DNA of 50,767 nucleotides, from the NCBI GenBank assembly GCA_964420285.1, contig CAYQTE010000033.1:1-50767 (forward strand), written 5' to 3'. Of this stretch, positions 17,485 to 24,414 are shown in pieces. Both the position numbers and the translations under genes were made by a program. The notes beneath the pieces are model-generated. The model saw only the letters and a list, made by a program, of their open reading frames with translations, was not told the origin of the DNA and did no database searches. The DNA is from CAYQTE01 sp964420285. GTDB lineage: Bacteria; Planctomycetota; Phycisphaerae; Tepidisphaerales; Tepidisphaeraceae. Positions within the stretch are counted from its first letter, which is position 1. Each line of letters starts with the position of its first letter.

Positions 17485-18419
17485 GCGATTCGACGATCAA
17501 ACTTCAGAACGTTTCCCGCTTTTATGGCGAGGTTCTGGGCGTCAATCGCGTCACGCTGTCGATCCCGCCGGGGATCACCAGCCTGGTCGGACCCAACGGA
17601 TCGGGCAAGACGACGCTGATGAACCTGATAGCGGGATTGATCCGGCCGAGCAAGGGAACGATCCGGGTGCGCGGCGTCAGCCCGTCGCGGCCGCAGGAGT
17701 TATTGCGCATTGTCGGCTACGCGACGCAGTTCGATTCCTTTCCCAAGGGGCTGACCGGGTTTGAGTTCATTTACTATTACCTGCGGCTGTTCGGATTCGA
17801 TTCGCGCAAGGCCCGGTCGATGGCCGATATTGCCATCGACCGCGTGAAGATGTCCGATGCGGCCGGGCGGAAGGTCGCGGCTTATAGCAAGGGGATGCGT
17901 CAGCGCATCAAGTTGGCGCAGGCAATCGCGCACGATCCGGTGGTGCTGGTTCTGGATGAACCGCTCAACGGCCTTGATCCGCTGGTGCGGGCGCAGACGA
18001 TCGAATTGTTTCGCGAATTTGCCCGCGACGGCCGGCACGTGCTGGTGTCCAGCCACGTGCTCCACGAGGTCGATCTCATCAGCGATCAAGTGGTGATGCT
18101 CTCCAACGGCTATGTCGTTGCCGAGGGGCAGATCCGCGACGTGCGCGGCGAAATTCGCGATGAGCCGATGCGGATCGTGGTTCGCTGCGACCGGCCGGGC
18201 GAACTGGCCAGCCGGATTTTTCTGCTGGAGGGTGTCGTCGAGGCGAGGATGCTGGATCGCGATGCGGTGCTGGTCAAGACGCACGATCCGGATCGGTTTT
18301 ATCTGGCGATCAACCGCATCGCGCTGGACGGCATCCGCGTTGAAGGCGTCTGGCCGGCGGATGACGATGTGAATTCCGTCTACGAATATCTCATTGGCAA
18401 CGAGGGGGCTTCGCGATGA
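17481..18419 (+). CDS. ABC transporter ATP-binding protein 2
   Basis: A 312-residue ABC ATPase with Walker A (GPNGSGKTT), signature-like YSKGMRQRIKLAQAI, Walker B (VLVLDEPLNGLDP) and H-loop (LVSSHVLHE). A C-terminal ligand-like region of about 90 residues follows. The TTG start at 17481 overlaps the upstream stop (TTGA), and its own stop overlaps the next permease (ATGA), which fixes the start. It is a diverged paralogue of ATPase 1, implying a heteromeric exporter or two tandem systems. Confidence 0.92.
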   Translation: MSDSTIKLQNVSRFYGEVLGVNRVTLSIPPGITSLVGPNGSGKTTLMNLIAGLIRPSKGTIRVRGVSPSRPQELLRIVGYATQFDSFPKGLTGFEFIYYYLRLFGFDSRKARSMADIAIDRVKMSDAAGRKVAAYSKGMRQRIKLAQAIAHDPVVLVLDEPLNGLDPLVRAQTIELFREFARDGRHVLVSSHVLHEVDLISDQVVMLSNGYVVAEGQIRDVRGEIRDEPMRIVVRCDRPGELASRIFLLEGVVEARMLDRDAVLVKTHDPDRFYLAINRIALDGIRVEGVWPADDDVNSVYEYLIGNEGASR

Positions 18420-19489
18420 TGCCGATGTACGTGCGACAGATTCTGGCTGTCTTGCGACTGGAATTGAAGAAGACGTTCTTCGCCCGGCGAGGTTTGTGGG
18501 TGTATCTGGTGGCGCTGGCGCCGGCGCTGTTGTACGTCGGGCAGGATATCGAGGGACCGCGTCATCAAAAGCAACTCGAGCAGATCAACCGGCAGCACCC
18601 GCTGGAGCCGTATAAGCTTGCAAACGTTACAAAAGGCCAGACCAAACAGCAGGTCATCGCGCTCCTGGGCAGGCCGTACAGTCAACGCGGGCCGTTTGGG
18701 CGGCCGGGGCGCATCCAGCGCGAGATTGACTGGTATACCGACGGCAAGCGTGAGATCATGGTCGAGATCACGGACGGTTTGGTAACGAACGTCGATCCGA
18801 GTGGCCCGCCGACCATCGAAGGGCAGACCATCGTTTTTGCTACACTGTTCCAGAACGTCTACCTGCGGCTGGGAGTCTTCTTCGGATGCATCGGGATCTT
18901 CGCCAACCTCTTCCGGGGGGAGATGCTGGATAAGAGTCTGCATTACTATCTTCTGACGCCCATGCCGCGGGAAGTTCTGGTGGCCGGGAAATTCCTCGCC
19001 GGCCTGCTGGTGATGTGCGCCATCTTCTGCTCGGGGACGACGTTGCAGTTTGCGGCCATGCTGGGTCAGTTCGACCGGTCGGTGGCGCTGAATTTTCTGC
19101 ACACCGGCGGATCGGCAATGCTGTGGTCGTACGTGGGCGTGACGCTGCTGGCGTGCGTGGCGTACGGGAGTTTGTTCGTAGCGTTGGGGTTGCTGTTCCG
19201 CAATCCGGTTGTGCCGGCCGCGTTCGTACTGATGTGGGAGAGCATCGTGATGTTCATGCCGGTGTCGCTCAAGGAATTGAGCATCATTTACTATCTGCAA
19301 TGCATCTGTCCGGTGGCGGCCACGGTCGACAAGTCGATGCCGGCGGTCCTGAAGATGCTTGTCACTAGCGACAGTGATCCGGTCACGCGCCGCGCGGCGA
19401 TCGTCATGCTGCTGGCCGTTTCGACGGTCTGCCTGGGAATCGCGGCCTTCCGCGGCCGCCGGCTGGAAATCAACTACGCGGTGGAATAA
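18416..19489 (+). CDS. ABC-2 type permease 2 with extracytoplasmic BamE/SmpA-like insert
   Basis: A 357-residue membrane protein. Helix 1 (about 27-43) is followed by an unusual soluble segment at about 70-130: KGQTKQQVIALLGRP, DWYTDGKREIMVEITDGLVTNVDP. That order (G-x-T-x-x-x-V-x-x-x-L-G-x-P, then two beta-strands with an aromatic) is what I recognise of BamE/SmpA-type domains. Five or more helices follow (about 142-350). It ends the coupled four-gene operon. Such an insert is not typical of ABC-2 permeases; the call is by eye and should be tested by structure prediction. Confidence 0.8.
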   Translation: MMPMYVRQILAVLRLELKKTFFARRGLWVYLVALAPALLYVGQDIEGPRHQKQLEQINRQHPLEPYKLANVTKGQTKQQVIALLGRPYSQRGPFGRPGRIQREIDWYTDGKREIMVEITDGLVTNVDPSGPPTIEGQTIVFATLFQNVYLRLGVFFGCIGIFANLFRGEMLDKSLHYYLLTPMPREVLVAGKFLAGLLVMCAIFCSGTTLQFAAMLGQFDRSVALNFLHTGGSAMLWSYVGVTLLACVAYGSLFVALGLLFRNPVVPAAFVLMWESIVMFMPVSLKELSIIYYLQCICPVAATVDKSMPAVLKMLVTSDSDPVTRRAAIVMLLAVSTVCLGIAAFRGRRLEINYAVE

Positions 19490-19521
19490 TTCGCAGGCGA
19501 GCCTCTTTCCCGCTCTCACGA

Positions 19522-19527
19522 TACAAT
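19522..19527 (+). promoter_or_regulatory. -10 box implying a leaderless PLD mRNA
   Basis: TACAAT ends 7 bases before the ATG at 19535, so the expected +1 is at or one base from the start codon. No -35 box is convincing. See the finding on leaderless starts. Confidence 0.45.
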
Positions 19528-19534
19528 CTCCCCC

Positions 19535-20146
19535 ATGCCAAGACACACATACAAAGGCGTGACGGCCGCCATTCTGCTGGCACTGTTCCTTTTCGCCCGC
19601 AGCCAGCTCACCTCGCCGCTCTTTGCGCCGGGGCCAGCGGCCAGCGAAGACGGCCTGAGCGTCTGGTTCAGCCCGCACGGCGGTTGCGAGGCGGCCATTG
19701 TCAGCGAAATCAACGGCGCGAAGATCACCATCGATATCCAGGCGTATTCCTTCACCTCAATCCCGATCGAACATGCCCTGGCCGATGCCCAGGCTCGCGG
19801 CGTGCGCGTCCGCGCCGTTCTGGACAAGATCGCCGCCGGCGAGCATTACTCCGGGGCCGATTATCTCTTCACCCACAACATCCCCGTCTGGCTCGATGGC
19901 CAGCAGCCGATCGCGCATAACAAGGTCATCATTCTCGACGGCCAGACGGTGATCACCGGCAGTTTCAACTTCACCAAGCAAGCCGAAACCGAGAACGCGG
20001 AGAACGTCCTTGTCATCCACGGCAAGCCCGCAATCGCCGACGCCTATGTCCGGAATTTTCAATCGCACCTGGATCGAAGCGACAAATACGCCGGCATCCC
20101 CGGCCGCGGCGGCTCATCGGCGGATGCCGTGGGCGAACGTGGGTGA
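19535..20146 (+). CDS. secreted phospholipase D-family protein (single HKD, Nuc-like)
   Basis: A 203-residue protein with an N-terminal signal or anchor helix (residues 8-25, TAAILLALFLFARS). One HKD motif is present: HNKVIILDGQTVITGSFNF (HxKxxxxD then GSxNF). The preceding region (VSEINGAKITIDIQAYSF, A..RGVRVRAVLD) is the usual first half of the PLD fold, so two chains would pair to make the active site, as in the Nuc endonuclease. It could be a nuclease or phospholipase; sequence alone does not separate these. It follows the ABC operon by 45 bases but has its own promoter-like box. Confidence 0.88.
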   Translation: MPRHTYKGVTAAILLALFLFARSQLTSPLFAPGPAASEDGLSVWFSPHGGCEAAIVSEINGAKITIDIQAYSFTSIPIEHALADAQARGVRVRAVLDKIAAGEHYSGADYLFTHNIPVWLDGQQPIAHNKVIILDGQTVITGSFNFTKQAETENAENVLVIHGKPAIADAYVRNFQSHLDRSDKYAGIPGRGGSSADAVGERG

Positions 20147-20164
20147 GGCGAGCGGCAATGCTGG

Positions 20165-20170
20165 TATAAT
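20165..20170 (+). promoter_or_regulatory. extended -10 promoter (TGGTATAAT)
   Basis: TG-G-TATAAT fits an extended -10 promoter lacking a clear -35. Transcription would start near 20177 and read through the repeat at 20202-20343 into the gene at 20366. Confidence 0.4.
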
Positions 20171-20201
20171 GCAGGCGACTTAAGGTGCCCGGCGCCAGGC
20201 C

Positions 20202-20343
20202 TTTTGTCCCCTCGCCCTGTACTCAGGGAGAGGGATAGGGTGAGGGTTAGAATCGACTCGGATCGATGGGCCGGTGCGTTCGACAACGGCCAAAAGACCC
20301 TCACCCCAACCCTCTCCCAGGGTACAGGGAGAGGGGGAAGAAA
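20202..20343. repeat. GC-rich inverted repeat family (CTCTCCCTGTAC type), intergenic copy
   Basis: Left arm about 20202-20249 (contains CCCTCGCCCTGTACTCAGGG) and right arm about 20292-20343 (contains CTCCCAGGGTACAGGGAGAG) are imperfect inverse complements around a 42-base centre. Related sequence is at 42862-43004 and 46952-47000, both inside genes. Confidence 0.75.
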
Positions 20344-20365
20344 GCCGCGGCCGACGGAGGTCATA

Positions 20366-20743
20366 ATGGACGAATCAACACCAATTCCGCCGCCGCCGCC
20401 AAATGTCCCGCGCATTGTGCCACTGGACTACGCGCCCCGGCAGGCACGTCAGTTCAGGTATGTCATTTACTGGACTGCCAACGCCGTAGTTCTCGCCGGC
20501 GTTTTTGCCGTCTTTTGGTCTCTCGCCGAGGATGCTTGGTCGCTCGGCCGGCAATACTATTGGGAATGCCAGTGCATGAATTTTAGTCCTCCGCCAGGAG
20601 TCGTAGTATATGCGAGACTGCCTTGCCGGCTCGCCAGCGCCGGCTCTGTTTGCGTCATACGCGGACAGCGCATCCGCGGAGGTAGTCGCGCTGAAAGGCG
20701 ACTATGCATTGCAGCAACTGGGCACTTATCCTTCGATTATTGA
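20366..20743 (+). CDS. N-terminal part of an apparently frameshifted membrane-anchored protein
   Basis: From ATG 20366 (CGGAGG upstream) the frame gives a Pro-rich cytoplasmic tail (PIPPPPPNVPRIVPLDY), a transmembrane helix (about residues 33-55) and an extracytoplasmic start ending near PPPGVVVYA. Beyond about base 20615 this frame turns into Cys/Arg-rich sequence without protein-like character, while the +1 frame opened at 20607 continues the expected protein. I read the two as one gene split by a one-base change, either a real mutation or a sequence error. No function is recognised. Confidence 0.5.
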   Translation: MDESTPIPPPPPNVPRIVPLDYAPRQARQFRYVIYWTANAVVLAGVFAVFWSLAEDAWSLGRQYYWECQCMNFSPPPGVVVYARLPCRLASAGSVCVIRGQRIRGGSRAERRLCIAATGHLSFDY

Positions 20744-21218
20744 ATACGGCCGCGTGCCGCGCCTTTGGATCCGCTTCTTGCAGGAATCGAAGACAACGGT
20801 GGATTCGCGAGTTGCCTTTCCCACGCCGGCGGCCCCGACAACAGTCGTGTTCTGTCACGAGCGAATCAGCCCGGGCGGGCATGCGCGGCTTGTTGCTGTG
20901 CTCTTTCTGGGAAATGGAGGCTTTGGCGACAGGCTGGACAAGGAACCGGTCGCGCAAGTGTACGCCGCGACGGCTTGGAACGGAATCAAGCGGCTCAGAA
21001 ACTGCGGCGTTTTGCCAGCAGCTCCCGACCCGTCCAGAGCAAAATACCTGCCGATGCCGCAGCGCATATACGCGGGCCAGGTGGATCCGGCCGACAGCAG
21101 CCGCTTCACCGTTGAATTCGAGCAGCCCGGCGGCGACCATGGTCTGGTCATGGGGCGGTTGAACGACGATGATTCCGTCGAAGTCACTTTTCGGGCCGGG
21201 TCGGGCGCTACCAAATAG
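20610..21218 (+). CDS. C-terminal part of the frameshifted protein
   Basis: A 202-residue frame with a mixed soluble composition, for example ALKGDYALQQLGTYPSIIEYGRVPRLW, TTVVFCHERISPGGHARLVAV and the closing VDPADSSRFTVEFEQPGGDHGLVMGRL. It has no good ribosome site at its first ATG, and a TAG lies just upstream in its own frame. It fits as the continuation of the protein starting at 20366: VVYAR in one frame corresponds to RDCLAG in the other. The function is unknown; the extracytoplasmic location is inferred from the helix in the first part. Confidence 0.5.
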   Translation: MRDCLAGSPAPALFASYADSASAEVVALKGDYALQQLGTYPSIIEYGRVPRLWIRFLQESKTTVDSRVAFPTPAAPTTVVFCHERISPGGHARLVAVLFLGNGGFGDRLDKEPVAQVYAATAWNGIKRLRNCGVLPAAPDPSRAKYLPMPQRIYAGQVDPADSSRFTVEFEQPGGDHGLVMGRLNDDDSVEVTFRAGSGATK

Positions 21219-21276
21219 CAGGTCGAAGCGTATTTCGCCCTCCTTTGAAGACGCGGGACGCTTACAAGGTTGCATC

Positions 21277-22020
21277 ATGGCCTTGCGTGAAATTGTCATC
21301 GTGAAAGACGCAACGTCGCTGGCCCGTGAGGCAGCCGATCGCATTGAAGCCGGGTCGGCCGGCACGATCGCTGGCGCGGGGCGATTCTCGATCGCGCTGT
21401 CGGGCGGAAATACGCCTCGCGCCGTTTACGAACTACTGGCGGCCGCGCCGGCGAGGGATCGGATCGACTGGACCCGCTGGGAAGTCTATTTCGGCGATGA
21501 ACGGACCGTGCCGCCGGATCATGTTGACAGCAATTATCGTATGGCCAATCAGTCGCTGCTGAGCAAAGTTCCGCTGCCGGCGGAATGCGTGCATCGCATG
21601 ATGGGCGAGAACCCGCCACAGCAGGCGGCCGTGGATTATGGGCGATTGCTCAAGGACCGCTTCGGCGACGGCGGCCCGGACCTGGTCATGCTCGGAATGG
21701 GCGATGACGGGCACACGGCCAGTTTGTTTCCGTACACGGCCGCGCTGGCCGAGGCGAAACATCGGTGCGTCGCCAATTGGGTGGAGAAGTTACAGTCGTG
21801 GCGGCTGACGATGACGGCGCCGTTCATCAATCGGGCAGCGATGGTGATGATTCTGGTGTCCGGGGCGGGCAAGGCCGATCGCGTGGCTGAGGTGATCGAA
21901 GGTCCGCGCGATCCTCAACGGCTGCCGATTCAATCGATCAACCCGAACGGCGCCGGCGCGAAGCTGCTCTGGCTGCTGGACGAACCGGCGGCCGTGAAGC
22001 TGAGGTCGCGGGCGATCTGA
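21277..22020 (+). CDS. pgl: 6-phosphogluconolactonase
   Basis: Pgl (DevB type) hydrolyses 6-phosphogluconolactone in the oxidative pentose phosphate pathway. The protein of 247 residues has ALSGGNTPRAVYELL, YFGDERTVPPDHVDSNYRM, LVMLGMGDDGHTASLFP (catalytic His region) and WRLTMTAPFINRAAMVMILVSG, all family hallmarks. I chose ATG 21277 because the family begins here; the upstream in-frame extension to 21169 overlaps the preceding gene. No zwf or gnd gene is in the window. Confidence 0.94.
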   Translation: MALREIVIVKDATSLAREAADRIEAGSAGTIAGAGRFSIALSGGNTPRAVYELLAAAPARDRIDWTRWEVYFGDERTVPPDHVDSNYRMANQSLLSKVPLPAECVHRMMGENPPQQAAVDYGRLLKDRFGDGGPDLVMLGMGDDGHTASLFPYTAALAEAKHRCVANWVEKLQSWRLTMTAPFINRAAMVMILVSGAGKADRVAEVIEGPRDPQRLPIQSINPNGAGAKLLWLLDEPAAVKLRSRAI

Positions 22021-22060
22021 GTGTATGACGGCATGATGACCACGGGCCGGGCTCAAGTCT

Positions 22061-22080
22061 GATAATTCCGGATAATTCCT
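22061..22080 (+). repeat. tandem 10-bp repeat upstream of methyltransferase gene
   Basis: GATAATTCCG is followed directly by GATAATTCCT. The 10-bp period places both on one DNA face, which could suit a dimeric regulator. It lies 122 bases before the methyltransferase start, with a TATACT about 13 bases downstream. Function is inferred only. Confidence 0.3.
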
Positions 22081-22201
22081 GGCGATTGATGAATATACTA
22101 TTGGCAAAGCATGTCGGTCCGATTAGTGTGTAGGCTACTGTCTCCATGCGGCCGGCCGGAATGTCCACCGGTGACGGCGATGATGCGGAAGGAAGCACGC
22201 T

Positions 22202-22846
22202 GTGATCAAGATGCAGGAAGAGTCGACGCGTACGCTGTATGACAACCAGTCGAAGATCTACGACATCACGTTTGGCGGGCTGGTGCTGAACCGGCTGGAC
22301 CGGGCGATATCGGAGCACATGCACCTGCGGCCAACGGATCGCGTGCTCGATCTGGGTGTCGGGACGGGCAATTCGCTGCGGTATTATCCGGACGGCGTGC
22401 GTGTGATCGGGGTGGATTTGTCGTCTGGCATGCTGTCCAAATGCTGCCAGAAGATCAAAGAGAGCGGCGTGACCACGCACCACATCTGCCAGGCCGATGC
22501 GCTGCATCTGCCGTTCGCGGACAACAGTTTCGATCACGTGTTCATCAGCCACGTCATCAGCGTGGTGAGCGATCCGGTACGTTTGGTGAGCGAGGCGCAG
22601 CGCGTGGCGAAGCTGGCGGGGCGCGTGGTGGTGGTGAATCATTTTCAATCGACCAACCGGGCGTTGGCGCTGCTCGAAAAGGTGCTCTGCCCGCTCTGTA
22701 CAAAACTCGGCTGGCGCAGCGACCTGGCGCTGGCCGACCTGATCCGCCGCACAGGCGTTGAGGTGGACTACCGCTACAAGCACAATTCGATTGACTTCTG
22801 GGAAACGGTCGTGATGACCAACAACAAGAGCCTTCTGGCGGTTTAG
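22202..22846 (+). CDS. SAM-dependent methyltransferase (PmtA/UbiE-like)
   Basis: A 214-residue class I methyltransferase. Motif I is VLDLGVGTGNSL (about residues 48-59), followed by the acidic motif II (VIGVDLSSGML) and motif IV-like (DNSFDHVFISHVISVVSDP). The start Y..QSKIYDITFGGL.LNR and the later VVVVNHF resemble bacterial phosphatidylethanolamine N-methyltransferases, so a phospholipid headgroup substrate is possible but not proven. GGAAGGAAG lies upstream of the GTG; ATG 22211 is an alternative. Confidence 0.87.
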   Translation: MIKMQEESTRTLYDNQSKIYDITFGGLVLNRLDRAISEHMHLRPTDRVLDLGVGTGNSLRYYPDGVRVIGVDLSSGMLSKCCQKIKESGVTTHHICQADALHLPFADNSFDHVFISHVISVVSDPVRLVSEAQRVAKLAGRVVVVNHFQSTNRALALLEKVLCPLCTKLGWRSDLALADLIRRTGVEVDYRYKHNSIDFWETVVMTNNKSLLAV

Positions 22847-22850
22847 GGAT

Positions 22851-23036
22851 CAATCAACCGCAAAGCCGCAAAAACGCCAAGGTCAGAACGCGCCAAAATC
22901 AGTTCGCGCGAATAATGGGATTCGGCACTCTTGTCGACAACACCCGGCCTCCATAGTCACCAGCGAGCCAAGGAACTCCCCTTCATATCCGCAGGTCCCT
23001 TCCATCTCAGCGTTTTGGCGTCTTTAGCGGTTTATT
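22851..23036. repeat. dispersed inverted-repeat element (AACCGCAAAG family), copy 2
   Basis: The left arm contains CAACCGCAAAGCCGCAAAAACGCC and the right arm (23009-23036) contains GGCGTCTTTAGCGGTTTATT, the inverse complement with changes. It begins about 5 bases after the methyltransferase stop. The centre is unrelated to that of copy 1, so only the ends are conserved. Confidence 0.6.
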
Positions 23037-23190
23037 CGCATTTCCAGCCGAAAAAATGGCGACGGTGGAGAAGATCCGTTCGCTTCGAGCCGCGATCATA
23101 GCCCGCAACGATCGCTGGGGAGCGAGACTCTCCTCCACCGTGCCGCCTGTTGTGCGCCGTGGGATTCGTCCACGCTGGCCGCCGTGAAAC
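23037..23190. other. non-coding sequence after repeat copy 2
   Basis: No plausible gene is seen here on either strand. The sequence includes GGTGGAGAA (from 23065) and an inexact complementary CTCCTCCACC (from 23131) that could form a long stem. Nothing further is supported. Confidence 0.3.
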
Positions 23191-23208
23191 CCCGTCCTGC
23201 CGGACGGG
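23191..23208 (-). terminator. GC hairpin abutting the end of the small leftward gene
   Basis: CCCGTCC (23191-23197) pairs perfectly with GGACGGG (23202-23208) around TGCC. It touches the stop codon of the 72-residue gene reading leftward. A run of Ts is lacking, so intrinsic termination is uncertain. Confidence 0.4.
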
Positions 23209-23209
23209 C

Positions 23210-23428
23210 TCAGGCCACTTCTTCCTTCATGTGGTCAGATGCAAAGACCGAATCGGCCAATGCTTCATCTAACCGCCTCTCGGCATTGCGAATGTCGAAG
23301 GAGGCGACTCCATTGCGGCGGTGAGCCAGCAAGCGGTCCAAGCCGCCCGGCCGCGATACCAGATCTTGCAGTTTGGCATCGATAAGATTTTCGATGGCCT
23401 TGCGAAGGATTTCGGGGTGCCTTTCCAT
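23210..23428 (-). CDS. small soluble protein of unknown function
   Basis: A 72-residue charged, helical protein starting MERHPEILRKAIENLIDAKL and ending HMKEEVA. GGGAG sits 8 bases upstream of the ATG at 23428, a good ribosome site. Upstream there is a long non-coding leader from a strong promoter at 23747-23774, and a GC hairpin follows the stop. I do not recognise the family; no membrane helix or metal motif is visible. Confidence 0.55.
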   Translation of the reverse strand: MERHPEILRKAIENLIDAKLQDLVSRPGGLDRLLAHRRNGVASFDIRNAERRLDEALADSVFASDHMKEEVA

Positions 23429-23741
23429 GGCGCAATCTCCCGGTGTACGAAATTCGGCCCGGCATTCCAGCCACACGCGCGGCAAGAGAAGGCCGTGGCC
23501 AATACAACTCGGAGAAGGATCCAAACGCCCTGCGGCGCGTTGATCCCTTTCACATGCCTACGGAGTTAGCTGACGGGCTGGGAGTTGAAAGTCTCCCTCG
23601 GGTTGGCGTCTAGAGCGCCCGATAAGCCCCTGCCGGGAAATCCTCTTTTTGAGGCTCCAGCTCCCGTGAGGCTATTGCCTTCGCGGGTGGTTTCTCCGCG
23701 CCCCTCACGGTTGGGTGAGAAGCTTCGGCGGTCAAAGCCGA
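23429..23741 (-). ncRNA. candidate structured RNA or long 5' leader
   Basis: The region downstream of a near-consensus leftward promoter has no credible coding frame but many short hairpins in the leftward RNA: UCGGC/GCCGA at the 5' end, GCCUC-AAAAA-GAGG, and GGGAG-ACUUUCAA-CUCCC. It runs until the small gene at 23428. It could be a regulatory leader for that gene or a separate small RNA. It does not match the conserved cores I know of for tmRNA, RNase P, SRP RNA or common riboswitches. Confidence 0.4.
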
Positions 23742-23746
23742 CCCGC

Positions 23747-23774
23747 ATTCTAAACGAGCACGCCGCCGTGTCAA
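23747..23774 (-). promoter_or_regulatory. strong leftward sigma70-type promoter
   Basis: On the minus strand the -35 is a perfect TTGACA (23769-23774) and the -10 is TAGAAT (23747-23752), with a 16-base spacer. The expected start is near 23740. It is among the closest to consensus in the window. Confidence 0.7.
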
Positions 23775-23872
23775 CCGCAAAATAAAAAAGTATTGCGCGC
23801 AAACAGGGCAGCGGCATGCAGGATTGCAGCGGGGAAAAGGCAGGGCCGCAAATGCAAACGCCGTGGCTTGGT

Positions 23873-24226
23873 CTACTTTCTACTCGCCTTCTTCCGTCCT
23901 CCGGCCCGAAGGGCGCTGCGGACATTGATCATGTTGCCCGCCGCGATGGCGCCGATCAGCAGGCCCAGCAGGATCAGGATGTACGGGCAGGCGGCGAACG
24001 GGGCTGCCAGCGGATTTTCCGGCTCGACGATCCATTCGAGCAGTCCGGTCAGTATGAGCAGCATCGCGCCGGTCAGCAGCAGCGGTATCAACGTGCGAAT
24101 CCGAGAGTGCGGATCGGGTTCAGCCAGGCCGGGAAAGTGAAGGGGCGGTGCGTGATCGGCGGTGGCGGAGGCCAGGGCTGCCAGTGGATCGATTGGGTCC
24201 GATATAGATTGCGACGCGGAATCCAC
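23873..24226 (-). CDS. two-helix membrane protein, start uncertain
   Basis: The 117 residues from GTG 24226 include two transmembrane helices (about 46-67 and 78-100) and a basic C-terminus (ALRAGGRKKASRK). Upstream of the GTG the same frame stays open back to a TGA near 24402 and is strikingly protein-like (NPTPPPSEP, PFPTSRPPEPASPPPDPFAP), a Pro-rich leader like others in this window. No ATG, GTG or TTG exists in that extension, although AAAGGA occurs before an in-frame ATA at about 24380. The true start may therefore be non-canonical and about 50 codons upstream. The function is unknown. Confidence 0.6.
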   Translation of the reverse strand: MDSASQSISDPIDPLAALASATADHAPPLHFPGLAEPDPHSRIRTLIPLLLTGAMLLILTGLLEWIVEPENPLAAPFAACPYILILLGLLIGAIAAGNMINVRSALRAGGRKKASRK

Positions 24227-24399
24227 GGCGGCGTCTTGCGCTGGGACGGCGTCGCTTGGGGCAAACGGGTCTGGCGGCGGAGACGCTGGTTCGGGCGGGC
24301 GGGACGTGGGAAACGGTTCGCGCTGGCGGCGAGGTTCGCTCGGTGGCGGAGTCGGGTTGTCGCTGGTTGAGGATATAAGATGGTCCTTTGCAGCCGCTC

Positions 24400-24407
24400 A
24401 TTATAAT
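24400..24407. promoter_or_regulatory. overlapping divergent -10 boxes
   Basis: ATTATAAT holds TATAAT on the plus strand (24402-24407) and, overlapping it, TATAAT on the minus strand (24400-24405). The plus box ends 7 bases before the ATG of the MEMO-family gene. The two would compete for RNA polymerase, linking expression of the two divergent genes. Confidence 0.5.
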
Positions 24408-24414
24408 ACAGCGC

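Noticed and set aside
18380..19678. 432-codon minus-strand frame opposite the ABC permease
   Set aside because: His/Arg/Gln-rich composition typical of an antisense shadow; the plus-strand permease is coupled to its operon.
23577..23745. Possible cobalamin, FMN, lysine or T-box riboswitch, tmRNA, RNase P or SRP RNA
   Set aside because: I compared the remembered conserved cores of these RNAs with both strands and found none; retained only as an unclassified structured stretch.
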